64,000 nt of DNA, taken from Deroplatys truncata (Eukaryota; Arthropoda; Insecta; Mantodea; Mantidae). The position numbers and the translations under genes were made by a program. Below the pieces are notes generated by a model, which saw only the letters and a program-made list of their open reading frames with translations, was not told the origin of the DNA and searched no databases. Positions 22,387 through 33,298 of this stretch are shown here, in pieces (within the stretch, counting starts at the first letter, position 1; every line of letters begins with the position of its first letter). The DNA lies in contig CM060981.1 in the NCBI GenBank assembly GCA_030765065.1, positions 230,709,152 to 230,773,151 of the forward strand, in the 5' to 3' direction.

Positions 22387-23300
22387 GTATTTTTAACACT
22401 TAAATGATTTCAGTCTAATTATATAATATATAAATTCAATAACAGTCCGCCTTAAATCAATATGTGTATGTAACAACATATATAAAGTGTGTATTACAAT
22501 CATTGTATATGTTTATATTTTTGTATCCATGTGTAATAATGTTATGTTAATGTACTACGTAATTTAATAAGGTAGGAGCTGTGAGAAATACGTCAAAAGT
22601 TGCTAACAATGAGGTAACCTTGAGGGAATAATGAGTTTGAGTGTTTAATAATGTTACTTGTGATTCTTGGAAGCAATAATGTAAATTTTGAGACAGTTTA
22701 AAAATAGCCAACCAACAACCAGAAAAAGCTTTAGTTAAATGAAGGTATTCCATTGGATTAGGAATAGCCAATCAGAGACTTGAAATACAGAAATTTACAA
22801 GTTTAGGCGGTTGAAATCAGTTCAGTTGGTTGCAGACAGCGTTACTAACCATAAGCAAAAAGTGTCCTCAAGAAATTTAATACGTATTTGTGCGAGACGA
22901 AAATAGTTTTACGTGTTAAAAATTGCAAGTAATTAATTAAAGAATCTCACAGCTTTCTATATCAGTGAAGTGTTATTTAAATCGTATCAAGTATTAATAA
23001 AAGAGTGAAGTAAAATTATAATCTGTGTAAGCCTACATTCTTAGTCGTACCACAACCCTGCCAAGACATCCATGTCTCTAACAATAATACTGACGCAGCC
23101 GAGGCAACATAAATATATAATATTTAAAGAAACAGTCAAATTACAAAGTTAATATTTTTTAAACTTGGGGCGAAGGCTACCGGAAACTGTTTACTATACG
23201 TGCGGTTGCAACTACTACAAGTTCGGCTCCCCAACAGTTGAAATATAATACAACTCCTACTTCAAATCGGTTTTTCCATACGTGAAACAATAACTTTCTC
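22387..23300 (+). repeat. LTR-like repeat L copy 1
   Basis: About 0.9 kb. Begins TGAGGCAGTATTTTTAACAC, has ATTAATAAAA (polyA-signal-like), TGACGCAGCCGAGGCAACAT and CTTGGGGCGAAGGCTACCGG, and then CCCCAACA. Two other copies lie at 40505 (minus) and 62794 (plus). The TG start, a possible CA end and an internal polyA signal fit a solo LTR. I could not show a target duplication common to the copies. Confidence 0.6.
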
Positions 23301-23559
23301 AAGTTCATTCTTCAGTACGTTTTAGATTTTTTGGCGTGCATTATCATACGACTTTCTCCATCTAGCGGATGGGATCACGCATTCGTTTCAAAAGACGAGA
23401 AAAGCGTTCAAGATCAAACAAGATGACCTCAAAAATTCATCCCCACAATCAATTTATATTTTTTAAAACTGGTTACATTTTATGAGGCAATGAGTCAGAA
23501 TCCTTTTATGTAAACTTTAAACATCATAAAGCTTATGATGTCCTTTTCCCTTATTTCTC

Positions 23560-23693
23560 GACAGCCATCTTGAATTCCACATCTTAGATTACATCAAGCC
23601 ACATTCAGACAGAAACCAATTACAGTCTCTTGATTAACCCTCACAACCATCTTAGTTTACCCATCGAAATCCAAAGATGGGCAGAAGCCTAAA
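23560..23693 (+). repeat. Degenerate minisatellite, left part
   Basis: Recurring CATCTTGRNNTACC-like words (AGCCATCTTGAATTCCA, AACCATCTTAGTTTACCC), continued right of the Tc1 element at 25120-25490. Confidence 0.45.
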
Positions 23694-25105
23694 TACACTG
23701 CCGTTTGTGAAAATTGCAACACCAAGAAGGAAACGCATGAATTCAATGAATTTAATACCACAGGTTAGGTACATGACAAGTAACAACTGATAAACATTTA
23801 AAATCTATACATGACATTCGAGCCCTAATATTCAGTATTTGGTGTGGCCTCCATGCGCTGCAATTAAGAGTTGTTATACGCTGTGGCATTGAATCAAAAC
23901 GGTTCTGAATAAGTTCTGAGGGATTTCCCTCCACGCAGTTTGTATGCGAGTCCACAAATCCGTGACACTGGTTACTGGAAGACCGTGACGTACCAGGTGC
24001 CAATAAACCATATCCCAGACATGTTCGATGGGCGACAGGTCAGGCGAACGTGCAGGCCAGGGAAGCAATGGTACCAATCGCTCTTCGAAGAAGGCTTGTA
24101 TACTCCTCGCAATATGTGACTGAGCACTGTCCTGTTGAAATGTGGCCTGTGGAGATGCCTGAAGCAGGGGGAGCACCTCAGGCTCTACAACCACCGTTAG
24201 GTACCGGTTGCTGTTCAAAGTGCCCTCAATTCGTAGGAGGCGAGATCGGTTGTTGTAACCAATAGCGCCCCAAACCATCACACCTGGTGTTTGTCCGCTA
24301 CGCCGCTCAACAATGCAGCCCTTCAGGTTGCGCTCACCGCGGTACCGCCGGACACGTATGCGACCATCACTGTAGGACACGTTGAAGCGGGTATAGTCCG
24401 AAAAGACATTTTGCCACTCAGCACCCCAGTAACGGTGTTCACGTGTCCATTGCAGTCGGAGAAGCTTGTGGTTTCTGGACAATGGAAGCCGACGTAATGG
24501 CATGCATACAAGCAACCAGTCCAACCTGCAGCAGACGGCGACGGACCGTTGATGCAGACAAGTTCACACATGTTGCAGTGCTCAGCGTCGAGCCAACACT
24601 ATGGATGAAGCTGTACGGTCCATTATGACCATGTGGACAAGATGACGGTCATCCCGTGCTGAAGTCATGTTCCGTAGTCCAGTACCTGCTCTTCGCTGCG
24701 TACGACCTTCATCTATCCACTGCTTACACACACGCATCACTGTCGTAGCAGCATCTCTGTACGAGCCGAAATGTCACGGTATGACAAACCCGCTTCCCAG
24801 AGACTGACCATTCTGCACCGTTCGAACTCACTCACATGCTGATATGGCTCCCTTTGACGTCTTCGAGGCATACTGCCACTCAGTTTATTGTTTCCACCTT
24901 GTTTGATAGCTCTGCACTGACTACACTGGACGCAACACTGACCTTGTCAGACCGACACGAGAGGGCTCTGCTCGGCCTACATGTACCCCATCTCTCTGTA
25001 AACGTAATTACTTATTGCTTGCACACTCTTCTACACTTCCACCAAGTTTGGAGTTATTCGGGAAATTCTTTCTTGGTGTTGCAATTTTCACAAACGGCAG
25101 TTGTA
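23694..25105 (-). mobile_element. Tc1-family transposon (near-complete, inactive)
   Basis: 1.4 kb element bounded by TA (23694-23695, 25104-25105), with about 32-bp terminal inverted repeats. The left starts CACTGCCGTTTGTGAAAATT; the right, reversed, starts CAACTGCCGTTTGTGAAAAT; both go on to GCAACACCAAGAA. The transposase is on the minus strand. Confidence 0.93.
23874..24871 (-). pseudogene. Tc1 transposase pseudogene
   Basis: Starts at the ATG at 24871 (MPRRRQREPYQHVSEFERCR, then SLWEAGLSYRDISART, a paired-like helix-turn-helix). A frameshift follows, after which RVCKQWIDEGRTQRRAGTGL is read, then a stop near 24585. From 24524 a long open part has NVFSDYTRFNVSYSDGR (first Asp), VMVWGAIGYNNRS, ATFQQDSAQSHIARS (second Asp) and ARSPDLSPIEHVWD (third acidic residue, Glu). 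The DDE residues look intact in this half, but the 5' half is broken. Confidence 0.92.
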
Positions 25106-25119
25106 TGTTATATCTTAGG

Positions 25120-25490
25120 TTACCCATTACAGTCATCTTACAATATCCAAAGTCCATACTCGAACAGATATGGCAACCATATGATTACCGTTCGTGATAA
25201 AGTTATATGTATTAAATCATTCATAATGAACAGGCCAACCATCTCGGACTATAATCGAGATCTGAACACTGGCTGATATCCATCTTGGCATACTTTAACC
25301 TTGAATAAATCGAGCATCCATTCTGCAATACCAATCGTGAGCTGAAAATGGAAGCAGCCACTTTGGTTTACCCTAAACACGAGTCATCCGGTCATCCATT
25401 AGATTACCAATCGTGATCCGAAAACCAAGCAGCTATTGTGGATAACCAAGGAAAACGGGAGGCAGTCATCTTGGAATACCTTAACAGTAA
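25120..25490 (+). repeat. Degenerate minisatellite, right part
   Basis: Same words: AGTCATCTTACAATATCC, CCATCTTGGCATAC, CCACTTTGGTTTACCC, GATTACCAATCGTGATCCGA, GTCATCTTGGAATACC. The Tc1 insertion appears to split one array. Confidence 0.5.
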
Positions 25491-25835
25491 TGTCTACATG
25501 ATAAGGCATCGTGCATGGTGCACCAGGAAGCGATGTCGCTGATGAAATTGTGCTCGAGCTGAGCTAGATTCAGGAATCCGGAAGACTGCAAGCACCCTCA
25601 ACCAGGGGACGTACCAATCTCCCCCACCGGGGCTCTCCCCGGTTAAACCTCCCTCCACCAGTTCTAGAACAGGGATATCGACGACCCAGTTTGCAACAAG
25701 GGATTCGAATATGATCATCGACGATGCAAGGTTCTGGAGGGTGAGAGGGCGTGCATAACTAGCGGTCTGACAAAACGTCTACCATACCAACCCCCTTCAC
25801 TCATAAATCAATCTGAAGATGTAAAACTGAATTGT

Positions 25836-25869
25836 CTCAGAATAACCGATAAAGGACGGCTATTCTGAG
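25836..25869. other. Hairpin
   Basis: CTCAGAATA and TATTCTGAG pair across a short loop, with an extra CCG/CGG after a bulge. No terminator role is implied in a eukaryote. Confidence 0.4.
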
Positions 25870-26980
25870 CCAATTAAATAAGGTTTGAAAGGTGGACATG
25901 AATTTATAACTGAGTTAGACAAAGAACATGTGCCGTCATCAATCATTTTGATTCACACCTGGGTTAGGTTAATTGACAGGTGGGTGTGCATAAATTTACA
26001 TACTGATAGATCATCTCATTTTCGGATTACTTATTTACACTTAAGCATTGCGCTGGTATGTAGTCTAAGTAGTATAAAGGTAATATTACAATTAACTGCT
26101 GACTACTGTTATAACCCGTATTGGAAACGATAACAGAAACTACAACAAAATAAAGAATCACGTGTCATGCAACAACCTCCAGGCAAACTACATATATTGT
26201 TATCACATTACAGGTCAATGTGACCTTTGTTACTGTACTATACTGTTCAAAATTTCCACCGCCATATTAACGACGAACTGTAAATTCTATAGTGATGCGC
26301 CATGTTGGTACTGTGGCACAGGCTTGCTTTTGCATCGCAGGAGATTGGCCTGTTATATACAGTAATCGGGGATATAGAGAAAAAAAATAATTGGCGTGAA
26401 TTACAGACACCTGAAAATTGCTTCATAAAACGCCAGCGTAAGGCATAGTGAAAATCAATAAGAGGTTGGAAATAAGAATTGGGAATAAGTTTTGAAACTC
26501 AAGTGGCCTACAATTTTCACTGGACCTAAGGCGCAAGTCTCACAAACAGTGCAGATTCGTACGAAAGGGTCAAAATACGATTAGAGGTAGTTTTTGAAAG
26601 TTTTAAACAAAGCTTATAATTTTCGCCGAATGGTATAGCTCAAGTGCACAACTTAATCTCTTGGACAAGCGGTGGAATTTTGTATACGGGATGAACCAGA
26701 CCATTGCAGTCTTTTATTTCGGAAAATACGGCATTAACATTTACGAGACAAAAATATTCATAACTAAACCACATGTGAACGTTCACTTGAGCTTGACTTC
26801 ATCAGCCATATTCAGAAGTAAGATTAGTGGCGTATCATTCAAAATTTCAAAAGGGAGTGAGAGTCAAATAGAATACCATTAGATAGAGCTCTTCAAAACT
26901 AGCAACTTTCGTAGGAAACGCTTTTATTAATTCATTCTCTTTTAAGGAGAAAAGCACACGAAAAGACAACGCAGCCGACA
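25870..26980. other. No recognised feature
   Basis: AT-rich, short open frames only, no family recognised. Confidence 0.35.
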
Positions 26981-27270
26981 AAAATTAAATCGAGTTTTAT
27001 TTATGGACGCTCTTTATCTACTATGGTTCTTAGCTTCCACGCTTCTGGGCGTGAAAGACTGGACATTTTGCTTAGAGGCCTCTATATCAGGCCTGAGGTT
27101 CTTTTACGTGCCGTAAATCTACGATACGGGAACAGCAGCTTTACTTCACTTCCGGAAGAAGCCATGCTAAGGATTTTTACGTCCGAAAAAATCAATCGCC
27201 TTCGTCCAAGTTTGAACTCGCGACCTCGGGAATAGCATAATATGCACTCGTAGACCACGGACGACGACAG
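26981..27270 (-). mobile_element. tRNA-derived SINE (family S1)
   Basis: On the minus strand the tRNA head (TCCGTGGTCTACGAG, B-box-like CGAGTTCAAACTTGGACG) is followed by the S1 body (GGCACGTAAAAGAACCTCAG, AGAGCGTCCATAAATAAAAC). Matches 57260, 57596, 60931 and 63862. Confidence 0.75.
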
Positions 27271-27341
27271 CGCATCCTAACTCCAGATATGCTGATAGCA
27301 TCTTGAAAAAATATTGCAAAAAGAAAATTAATGTTGGAAGC

Positions 27342-27485
27342 CCAACTCCGTGGTGTGGGGGTAGCGTGTCTGCCTCACATTCAAGAGGTGCCGAGTTCGA
27401 ATCTCGGTTAGAGCTACCAGGTTCCCCTTTGAGCATCATTTCAATCATTTCGTTCATTCGCCGTCGGATGTGGCCTTCCTGTTAA
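27342..27485 (+). repeat. tRNA-derived SINE head
   Basis: ACTCCGTGGTGTGGGGGTAG (A box) and GCCGAGTTCGAATCTCGGTT (B box). Extra Gs in the D-arm region and no terminator after it argue against a live tRNA gene. Confidence 0.6.
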
Positions 27486-27647
27486 CAAAAAGTAAAGTTA
27501 GAAAATGCCTTGCACAATAGAATGACAATAGAGTGTTTTGTTTTCTGTATTCTTGTGAATAACACAATAAGTATAAAAACTAACGGTGATTAAAATGCCA
27601 CACCATTACTATAAATAGTGATGGTTTTGATATGTTGATATACTGGG

Positions 27648-27795
27648 CGAATGTCGTATAACTTTTCGGGCTGCCGAGTGTATGTACGCTGAGAGATACC
27701 ATCAACGTGCTCGTCAATCTTGCCAAGTTCTCGAAGGTGTTGCTGCTCGTAAACAAGCAACTGGACAATTGCAGCCTAGGCACAACAAAAATACA
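27648..27795 (+). pseudogene. DUF4817-type transposase N-terminal scrap
   Basis: Reads RITFRAAECMYAERYHQRAR, then QSCQVLEGVAARKQATGQL. This is the helix-turn-helix YAERYPxR...R block of DUF4817 domains in insect DNA transposons. Isolated fragment. Confidence 0.55.
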
Positions 27796-27869
27796 GATAT
27801 ACTTTTCTCTTTGAAAGAGTATGGATTAATAAAAACGTTTCATGCGAAAGTTTTTATTTTGAAGAGCCT

Positions 27870-28603
27870 TATGTAATAGTACCCTATTAGACTCCCATTC
27901 CCATTTGGAATTTTAAAGTGATATGCCACTGACTCCACTTCTGGATGTGGCTGATTGATGAAATCGAACTCAAGTAAAGTTCAAACGTGCTTTAGTTATA
28001 CATTTTGTCTTGAAACTTTTCATACTGTATTTCTCGAAATAAATGACTTTTACGGCTGCTCTTGTTCATCCTGTAAGCAACTTTTTAACTGTATCTTAAA
28101 AGAAACACATTTTAGTCGATATCCAAAGTTGTCACTTGTTAAATCTGGTTCAATCGGATAATTAGTATGCCCATAATTGAGATCTGAGCTCATAAGACGT
28201 ATGCGACCTTTGGCAAAGTACTTTTATGGAATTTTGCGAAATTTCAAACACTATATTCACCCCTATAAATGACAAGACTATTTCTATTAATTATCATTTC
28301 AAAGGTATTTCTAGTATATTACACTATTCTTATAATAAGTTACACTTCTATCCTATTTACCTCAATCACGACAAAAACTTTTGCCTTATTTCAAATAAGA
28401 CTATCATACGGGTTTACAGTAAGTCAAGCACTTTCCTCTCATCAGGGAAAATCTGCAATGCCCCCTTTCGCAGAGGGGGAAATTACAGTCCGCGCATATT
28501 AGACTTTCTGACTGCAAGGTAAGTTCAATCACCAGCAGAACTGTTGCGATGTTAAAGGTCTTTGAAAGACTGTATAGTGGTAAATCTGAGAAATATAATA
28601 TTT
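27870..28603. other. No recognised feature
   Basis: AT-rich. A 98-codon open frame at 28226-28522 has no similarity I recognise. Confidence 0.35.
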
Positions 28604-29057
28604 TACGGGGTGTGGCAATAAAGAAACCGGACCTAATTTTTTAGTCATTTCCCGCCACTTCGAGGACGAAGAGGGGAGAGTATGGCATTGACCTGGGGAT
28701 TCCCCTCTACAGCCATATAAAGCTTTACTCGTGCGCAGCGGTTAGTCTGGCCGTGATCAGTGCTACGCGTTGGCCACACGGCAGCGACTTACTTGTACGG
28801 TATAGTTTGCACAAACAAGACGTAACAGCGTACTGTATCCATAAGTTGCAAGTAAGTATGTGCAAACCTGAGTATAAAGTTGCTCTTCGAAAGACGAGGT
28901 TGTCGAAATCGAAACAATGTGGCCCAGAGATTTATTTTTGTGTATTTCTGTAGCAATGGTGCAAAAACTGACGCCTGAGAAACAAGTTGCGCTCGCATAT
29001 AAACTTAATGGGAGGCTTAAGAGAAGATTCAGATGACTGGTGTAATTACTTGAAAAT

Positions 29058-29703
29058 GGACGAAAGTGCATATAAAGAACAAACTACGCTCTCGAGTCCT
29101 GTAATTGAACGACAGAACACAGCTTAGCCTGTGTAAGTCCTGCCAATTTCTGGTTTGTTTGCTATATATGTCTGAATTTTTTATGAACACTTCTGGATGG
29201 TCAACCACAGTTATAAGTACAACTACGATGCGCGAATCTATATCTCCTAATGAAAAATTGAGTTGCAGTTTAAGGTTTTTAACTATAGGAAAAACATACG
29301 GAGATTTACGATTCAATTTCTATATCATCTTTTGGTAAGACACATTGTGTTTGTTCCTATCGGAAATTTCTTAGAATTTTGGACGAAAGTGCATATAAAG
29401 AACAAACTACGCTCTCGAGTCCTGTAATTGAACGACAGAACACAGCTTAGCCTGTGTAAGTCCTGCCAATTTCTGGTTTGTTTGCTATATATGTCTGAAT
29501 TTTTTATGAACACTTCTGGATGGTCAACCACAGTTATAAGTACAACTACGATGCGCGAATCTATATCTCCTAATGAAAAATTGAGTTGCAGTTTAAGGTT
29601 TTTAACTATAGGAAAAACATACGGAGATTTACGATTCAATTTCTATATCATCTTTTGGTAAGACACATTGTGTTTGTTCCTATCGGAAATTTCTTAGAAT
29701 TTT
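29058..29703 (+). repeat. Exact 323-bp tandem duplication
   Basis: 29058-29380 and 29381-29703 appear identical base for base by eye. Unit starts GGACGAAAGTGCATATAAAG and ends TTCTTAGAATTTT. Lies inside the extra leader DNA of mariner 3. Very recent, or an assembly artefact. Confidence 0.92.
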
Positions 29704-30050
29704 TACCTTCCAACGGCATGGCAACGATTTATATAATTCGATAAACTCGGTGACAAATCGGTTGGAATGGATGCGTACATCATACATCTTGCGCTAAACT
29801 TTCCTTCAAGACTGAAGGTACACCTCGTACTCTGTCCACATGCACACGCTTAAGAGTTTGCGCAAACAAAATCTTCAGCACTGCAAAGTTTATACAGACC
29901 GAACGTTTTGGTTTGAACGAGCTTACTGTCTTGCCGTCCGCACACACACGTTGTTTCTGATACAAATTGGTTTGTGCAGGCAAGCCGCGGTAAAGTCTGC
30001 ACGTGTAGTCGGCGCATTAGAAGCAAATTGCATGTCAGCTCCGTAGGAAT
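29704..30050. other. Unassigned insert in the mariner 3 leader
   Basis: Mixed-composition DNA between the tandem duplication and the mariner ATG, not recognised. It is longer than a normal mariner leader, so it is probably inserted. Confidence 0.4.
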
Positions 30051-30525
30051 AATGTTGAGTGATAAAGCAGAATGTGTTAACATCAAATTCCTCACAACAC
30101 TCGCAAATCTGCTATAGAAATGCCCAAATTATTGACAGAAGTTTATGGTGATATTGCCTATCTCGTAAGCAAGTTTTCGAGTGGTTTAAGAAATCTGAGG
30201 GTAGGGAAGATGTCGGACACGATTCAAAATCGGGTCGTCCTTCTACTGGGAAAACTGAAGAGAATGTGGGAAAAGTAGCTAACATTATTCGAGGAGACCG
30301 CGATTGAGTATTCGAGAGGTTGAACTTAGCAACATCTATAAGGAAAGTGTTAAAAATTTTGCACGACGATCTGATCATAAAAAATGATGCAAATACAATG
30401 ATGGCAAAACTCCTCACACCTGTACAATAGGAATATTAAGAAGCGACAATCCATGCATTGGAAGAATCCCCAAATCCCCAGGAAGAATAAAGCGCGCATG
30501 AGCAAAACAAAATTCGAAGCAATTA
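30051..30525 (+). pseudogene. Mariner 3 transposase, N-terminal half
   Basis: From the ATG: MLSDKAECVNIKFLTTLA, frameshift, SAIEMPKLLTEVYGD, then VFEWFKKSEGREDVGHDSKS, GRPSTGKTEENVGKVANII and KILHDDL in changing frames. After a deletion, IPRKNKARMSKTKFEAIMIL follows. This is a mariner helix-turn-helix region and the start of the catalytic domain. Frameshifts, stops and a deletion removing the first catalytic motif. Confidence 0.82.
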
Positions 30526-30565
30526 TGATTCTTTATACTATATATATAGTATAAAGAATCATAAT
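30522..30565. repeat. 44-bp perfect palindrome
   Basis: ATTATGATTCTTTATACTAT followed by its exact mirror; the whole reads the same on both strands. The left arm is mariner 3 coding DNA (KFEAIMIL...), so the right arm is an inverted copy of it. Confidence 0.95.
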
Positions 30566-30637
30566 ATATAATATAAAGTAATATATATAATATGTATAAA
30601 GAATATATATATACACACACACACCCACACAAACAGG

Positions 30638-32487
30638 GTGAATCACCTAAAACTTGCACCGCAAATATTTCGGAAACGGAAAGTGCTATTGATGCGCAGT
30701 TTTCACAGCATTGATTGGTAGTCAGGGGCTCGTACATTTAGCCTATAAACAGATTTCCATAATACTGAGAAAGTGTATTTTTTGAGCAAACATACAATTT
30801 TTTAAATGGAACAATGTCTTGTTACATCAACAGAGTAAAGGTAAGGTAAATTAGAATGTCAGTGGCGTTTTCTGCAAGATTCTAGTGCAAGTGGTTTACG
30901 AGAAATATTATTTTGAAACTTTTACGCACCGACACTTGTACAACCTGTGGTAGCACAAACTAAAGAAAAACAAAAGGGAATTACAATACTTCTGTGGATT
31001 CTTACAAGTAAAGAGAACATAGCCCTTCAAAGGTTGTGTTCAAAATGACCACCGGCAGCTTCAATACACGCTTCCAGTCTGCTATGGAAAGACTGCAGCA
31101 CACGTTCCAGCATTTCAGCGGGAATTTCAGAGCAGGCAGCAGTAATACGTCGTTTCATATCGTCTGGTGTAGTTGGTACATCCTTGTAGACAGCATCTTT
31201 CACCCTTCCCCACAGAAAAAGCTCTAAAGGGGTCAGATCCGGTGAACGGGCCGGCCAAGGTACAAGTCCTCTTCATCCAATCCAACGATTTGGAAACAAT
31301 CCGTTAAGACAAGCTGTAGTACTTCGTGCACTATGGGCTGGACAGCCATCATGTTGGTACCACAGGTTTCCTCCTAGTCTACAAAGGAACGTCTTCTAGC
31401 ATCTGTGGCAGATGGTCTGTCAAGAGGCTGCGATACTTGTGCGAGTTCATTGTTCCTTCTATGAACAAAGGGCCTATGAGCTGATAGTTATCTATCCCAC
31501 ACCACACGTTTAAACTCCATGGACGCTGACGTTCCACCTGACGAAGCCAACGGGGATTGTCAACAGACCAATACGAGTAGTGCATGTTTCTGCGGTTTAC
31601 CTGGCCAAGATTAGTGAATGTTGCGTCATCAGTTCATCACTAAACAAGATACATGACGAATCTGGAGTATCATGTCTTAATGCCCATGTACAAAAGATAA
31701 CACGATTCTCAAAATCGTTTCCATGCATCTCTTGATGGAGAGAGATGTGATAGGGATGGAACCTATGTCGATGGAGAATGCGCAGTAACTTGCTTGACTT
31801 CTGCCACTTGCACGTGCGATTGTGCGGGAACTAATTTGCGTATCTACTGCAACGGCAGCGAAAACATTAATTTATGCCGCTTCTCCAGTCACTTGTTTGT
31901 TTCTGTTACGTTACAGTACCACTTTCACGTAATTGGTTGAAGAGGTTGATAAATAATTGCCGAGATGGTTGAGGTCTATTGGGATACGTTTCCGCATACG
32001 CCGTACAGGAACGAACTGCATTCTTCCTACACTCTCCATACACAATGAGCATATCGGCTTTTTCTGCATTAGTAAACCCCATCTTCCACTCACGACTTAC
32101 TGCTTAACTGTCAGAAACACAAAAAAAACCCAGAAAGTCGCAATGCAAACAAACATAACATCATCATACCTAGCAACTAAGAAGGTTGAATGGGACAAAC
32201 AATTGTCGGGGTGGAAACTTTTCAAAATACAATTTCTCGTAAACCACTTGCAATAGAATCCTGTAACAAAGACCATTGAATTCTAATTTACCCTACCTTT
32301 ATTCTGTTGATGTACCTAGGCATTGTTCCATTTAAAAAATTGTATGTTTGCTCAAAAAATACACTTTCTCAGTATTATTAAAATCTGTTTATAGGCTAAA
32401 TGTACGAGCCCCTGACTACCATCCAATGCTGTGAAAATAGCACTTTCCATTTCCGAAATATTTGCGATGCAAGTTTTAGATGATTCA

Positions 32488-32493
<6 letters not shown>
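30638..32493 (-). mobile_element. DUF4817-type DNA transposon with about 290-bp inverted termini
   Basis: Left GGTGAATCACCTAAAACTTG and right, reversed, GGTGAATCATCTAAAACTTG. The two ends stay alignable inward for about 290 bp (30638-30930 and 32205-32493), including GTAGTCAGGGGCTCGTACAT and GCAAGTGGTTTACGAGAAAT. Flanked by TA-rich simple repeats. Encodes a broken transposase on the minus strand and sits inside mariner 3. Confidence 0.88.
31030..32082 (-). pseudogene. DUF4817-type transposase pseudogene
   Basis: Starts MGFTNAEKADMLIVYGECRK, NAVRSCTAYAETYPNRPQPS, RQLFINLFNQLRESGTVT (DUF4817 helix-turn-helix), then a stop. The C-terminal catalytic half has RWLRQVERQRPWSLNVWCGI, YQLIGPLFIEGTMNSHKYRS, WYQHDGCPAHSARSTT (second Asp) and PWPARSPDLTPLELFLWGRV, ending at 31030-31050. 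Several frameshifts. The family is a DDE transposase related to IS630-Tc1-mariner; the function is inferred. Confidence 0.85.

Positions 32494-32531
<38 letters not shown>
32491..32531 (+). repeat. (TA)n microsatellite
   Basis: About 40 bp of TA immediately at the right end of the nested transposon. The left end is also flanked by TA-rich DNA, suggesting a TA-rich target. Confidence 0.93.
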
Positions 32532-32532
<1 letters not shown>

Positions 32533-32559
32533 AAGAGTTGCCTACATTGATCGGGTGTC

Positions 32560-32990
32560 TGCAGGTCAGACTGCCTAAAAGGTGTATTATAAAACTGTTT
32601 GATATCCTCTGTGAACGTGTGTGACGAAAAAGACCAGATTTGCGAGAAGCCTAACTGATCCTTCACCAGGACAATGGCGCAGGCCACAACGCGCCATCTG
32701 TGAAAATATGTTTGGTGAAAACAAGTTCCACTGTTGGAACATCCACCACATTCGCCGAATCTAGCACCGTGCTTTTCGAGCTTTGCGTTTTTTTCTCTTC
32801 CCGAAAGTCAAGTCCAGCGCTTAAATGCCCCAGGTTCGAGTCCATAGATGTAGTGAAAGCAAACGCGACAGAACTGTTTGAACAGCCTAACACAAGATGA
32901 CCTGCAGCACTGCTTCCAACGGTGGAAAATTCGCACGGAGTGGCGAGGACCGGGAAGGGAACTACATTGAAGAGAATAACATTGCCACTG
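32560..32990 (+). pseudogene. Mariner 3 transposase, C-terminal half
   Basis: Resumes after the nested element: KRPDLRE, LILHQDNGAGHNAPSVKI (second catalytic Asp), then frameshifts, and PRFESIDVVKANATELFEQ. Followed by an AATAAA at 33007 and the right inverted repeat. Confidence 0.8.
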
Positions 32991-33159
32991 TCTAATTTCT
33001 TTTTCCAATAAAGCATTAGAGCATGAATCCGGTTTCTGTATTGCCACACCTCATAAGTAATAGTGTTCCAAACTTTTTGCACTAAGTACCTACCGAAAAA
33101 AATCAGATGTTCCATTCACGACTTCCTCAGGCCACTATCGTTTGTTTTTATATGTATCT

Positions 33160-33298
33160 TCTTCAAAGTGATTATTTTCTATCTACTTCATTTAATCGAG
33201 ACAAACGCAAGCAGAAATGTTTTATTATACATTTCATTGTAGGTACAAGGGGGTATAGGAGACCGAAGCGATAGTCAAACACAGAAAATTCAAGATAT
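33160..33298 (-). repeat. Repeat A copy 14, 3' part
   Basis: TTCTATCTACTTCATTTAAT, CATTTCATTGTAGGTACAAG and AGCGATAGTC up to AAATTCAAGATAT. The copy resumes at 33698, split by an LTR-like repeat. Confidence 0.7.

Larger units (their letters stand above)
28604..33055 (+). mobile_element. Mariner 3, swollen by nested insertions
   Basis: Terminal repeats define it. Left TA at 28604-28605 then CGGGGTGTGGCAATAAAGAA plus ACCGG; right, reversed, TA then TGAGGTGTGGCAATACAGAA plus ACCGG, with TA at 33054-33055. The first transposase part is at 30051-30525 and the last at 32560-32990. The 4.45 kb length (a mariner is about 1.3 kb) comes from extra DNA in its 5' leader (about 28.8-30.05 kb) and from the transposon at 30638-32493. 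Probably the irritans/cecropia group. Confidence 0.85.

Noticed and set aside
23874-24524. Active Tc1 transposase
   Set aside because: The long frame lacks the DNA-binding half, which is upstream but frameshifted and interrupted by a stop.
25836-25869. Rho-independent terminator
   Set aside because: A hairpin without a T-run in a eukaryotic context; no bacterial genes nearby.
29105-29661. Twin 77-codon open frames
   Set aside because: Identical only because the DNA is tandemly duplicated; not conserved protein.
32700-32900. 66-codon frame as a separate gene
   Set aside because: It is the mariner 3 C-terminal region read partly out of frame.
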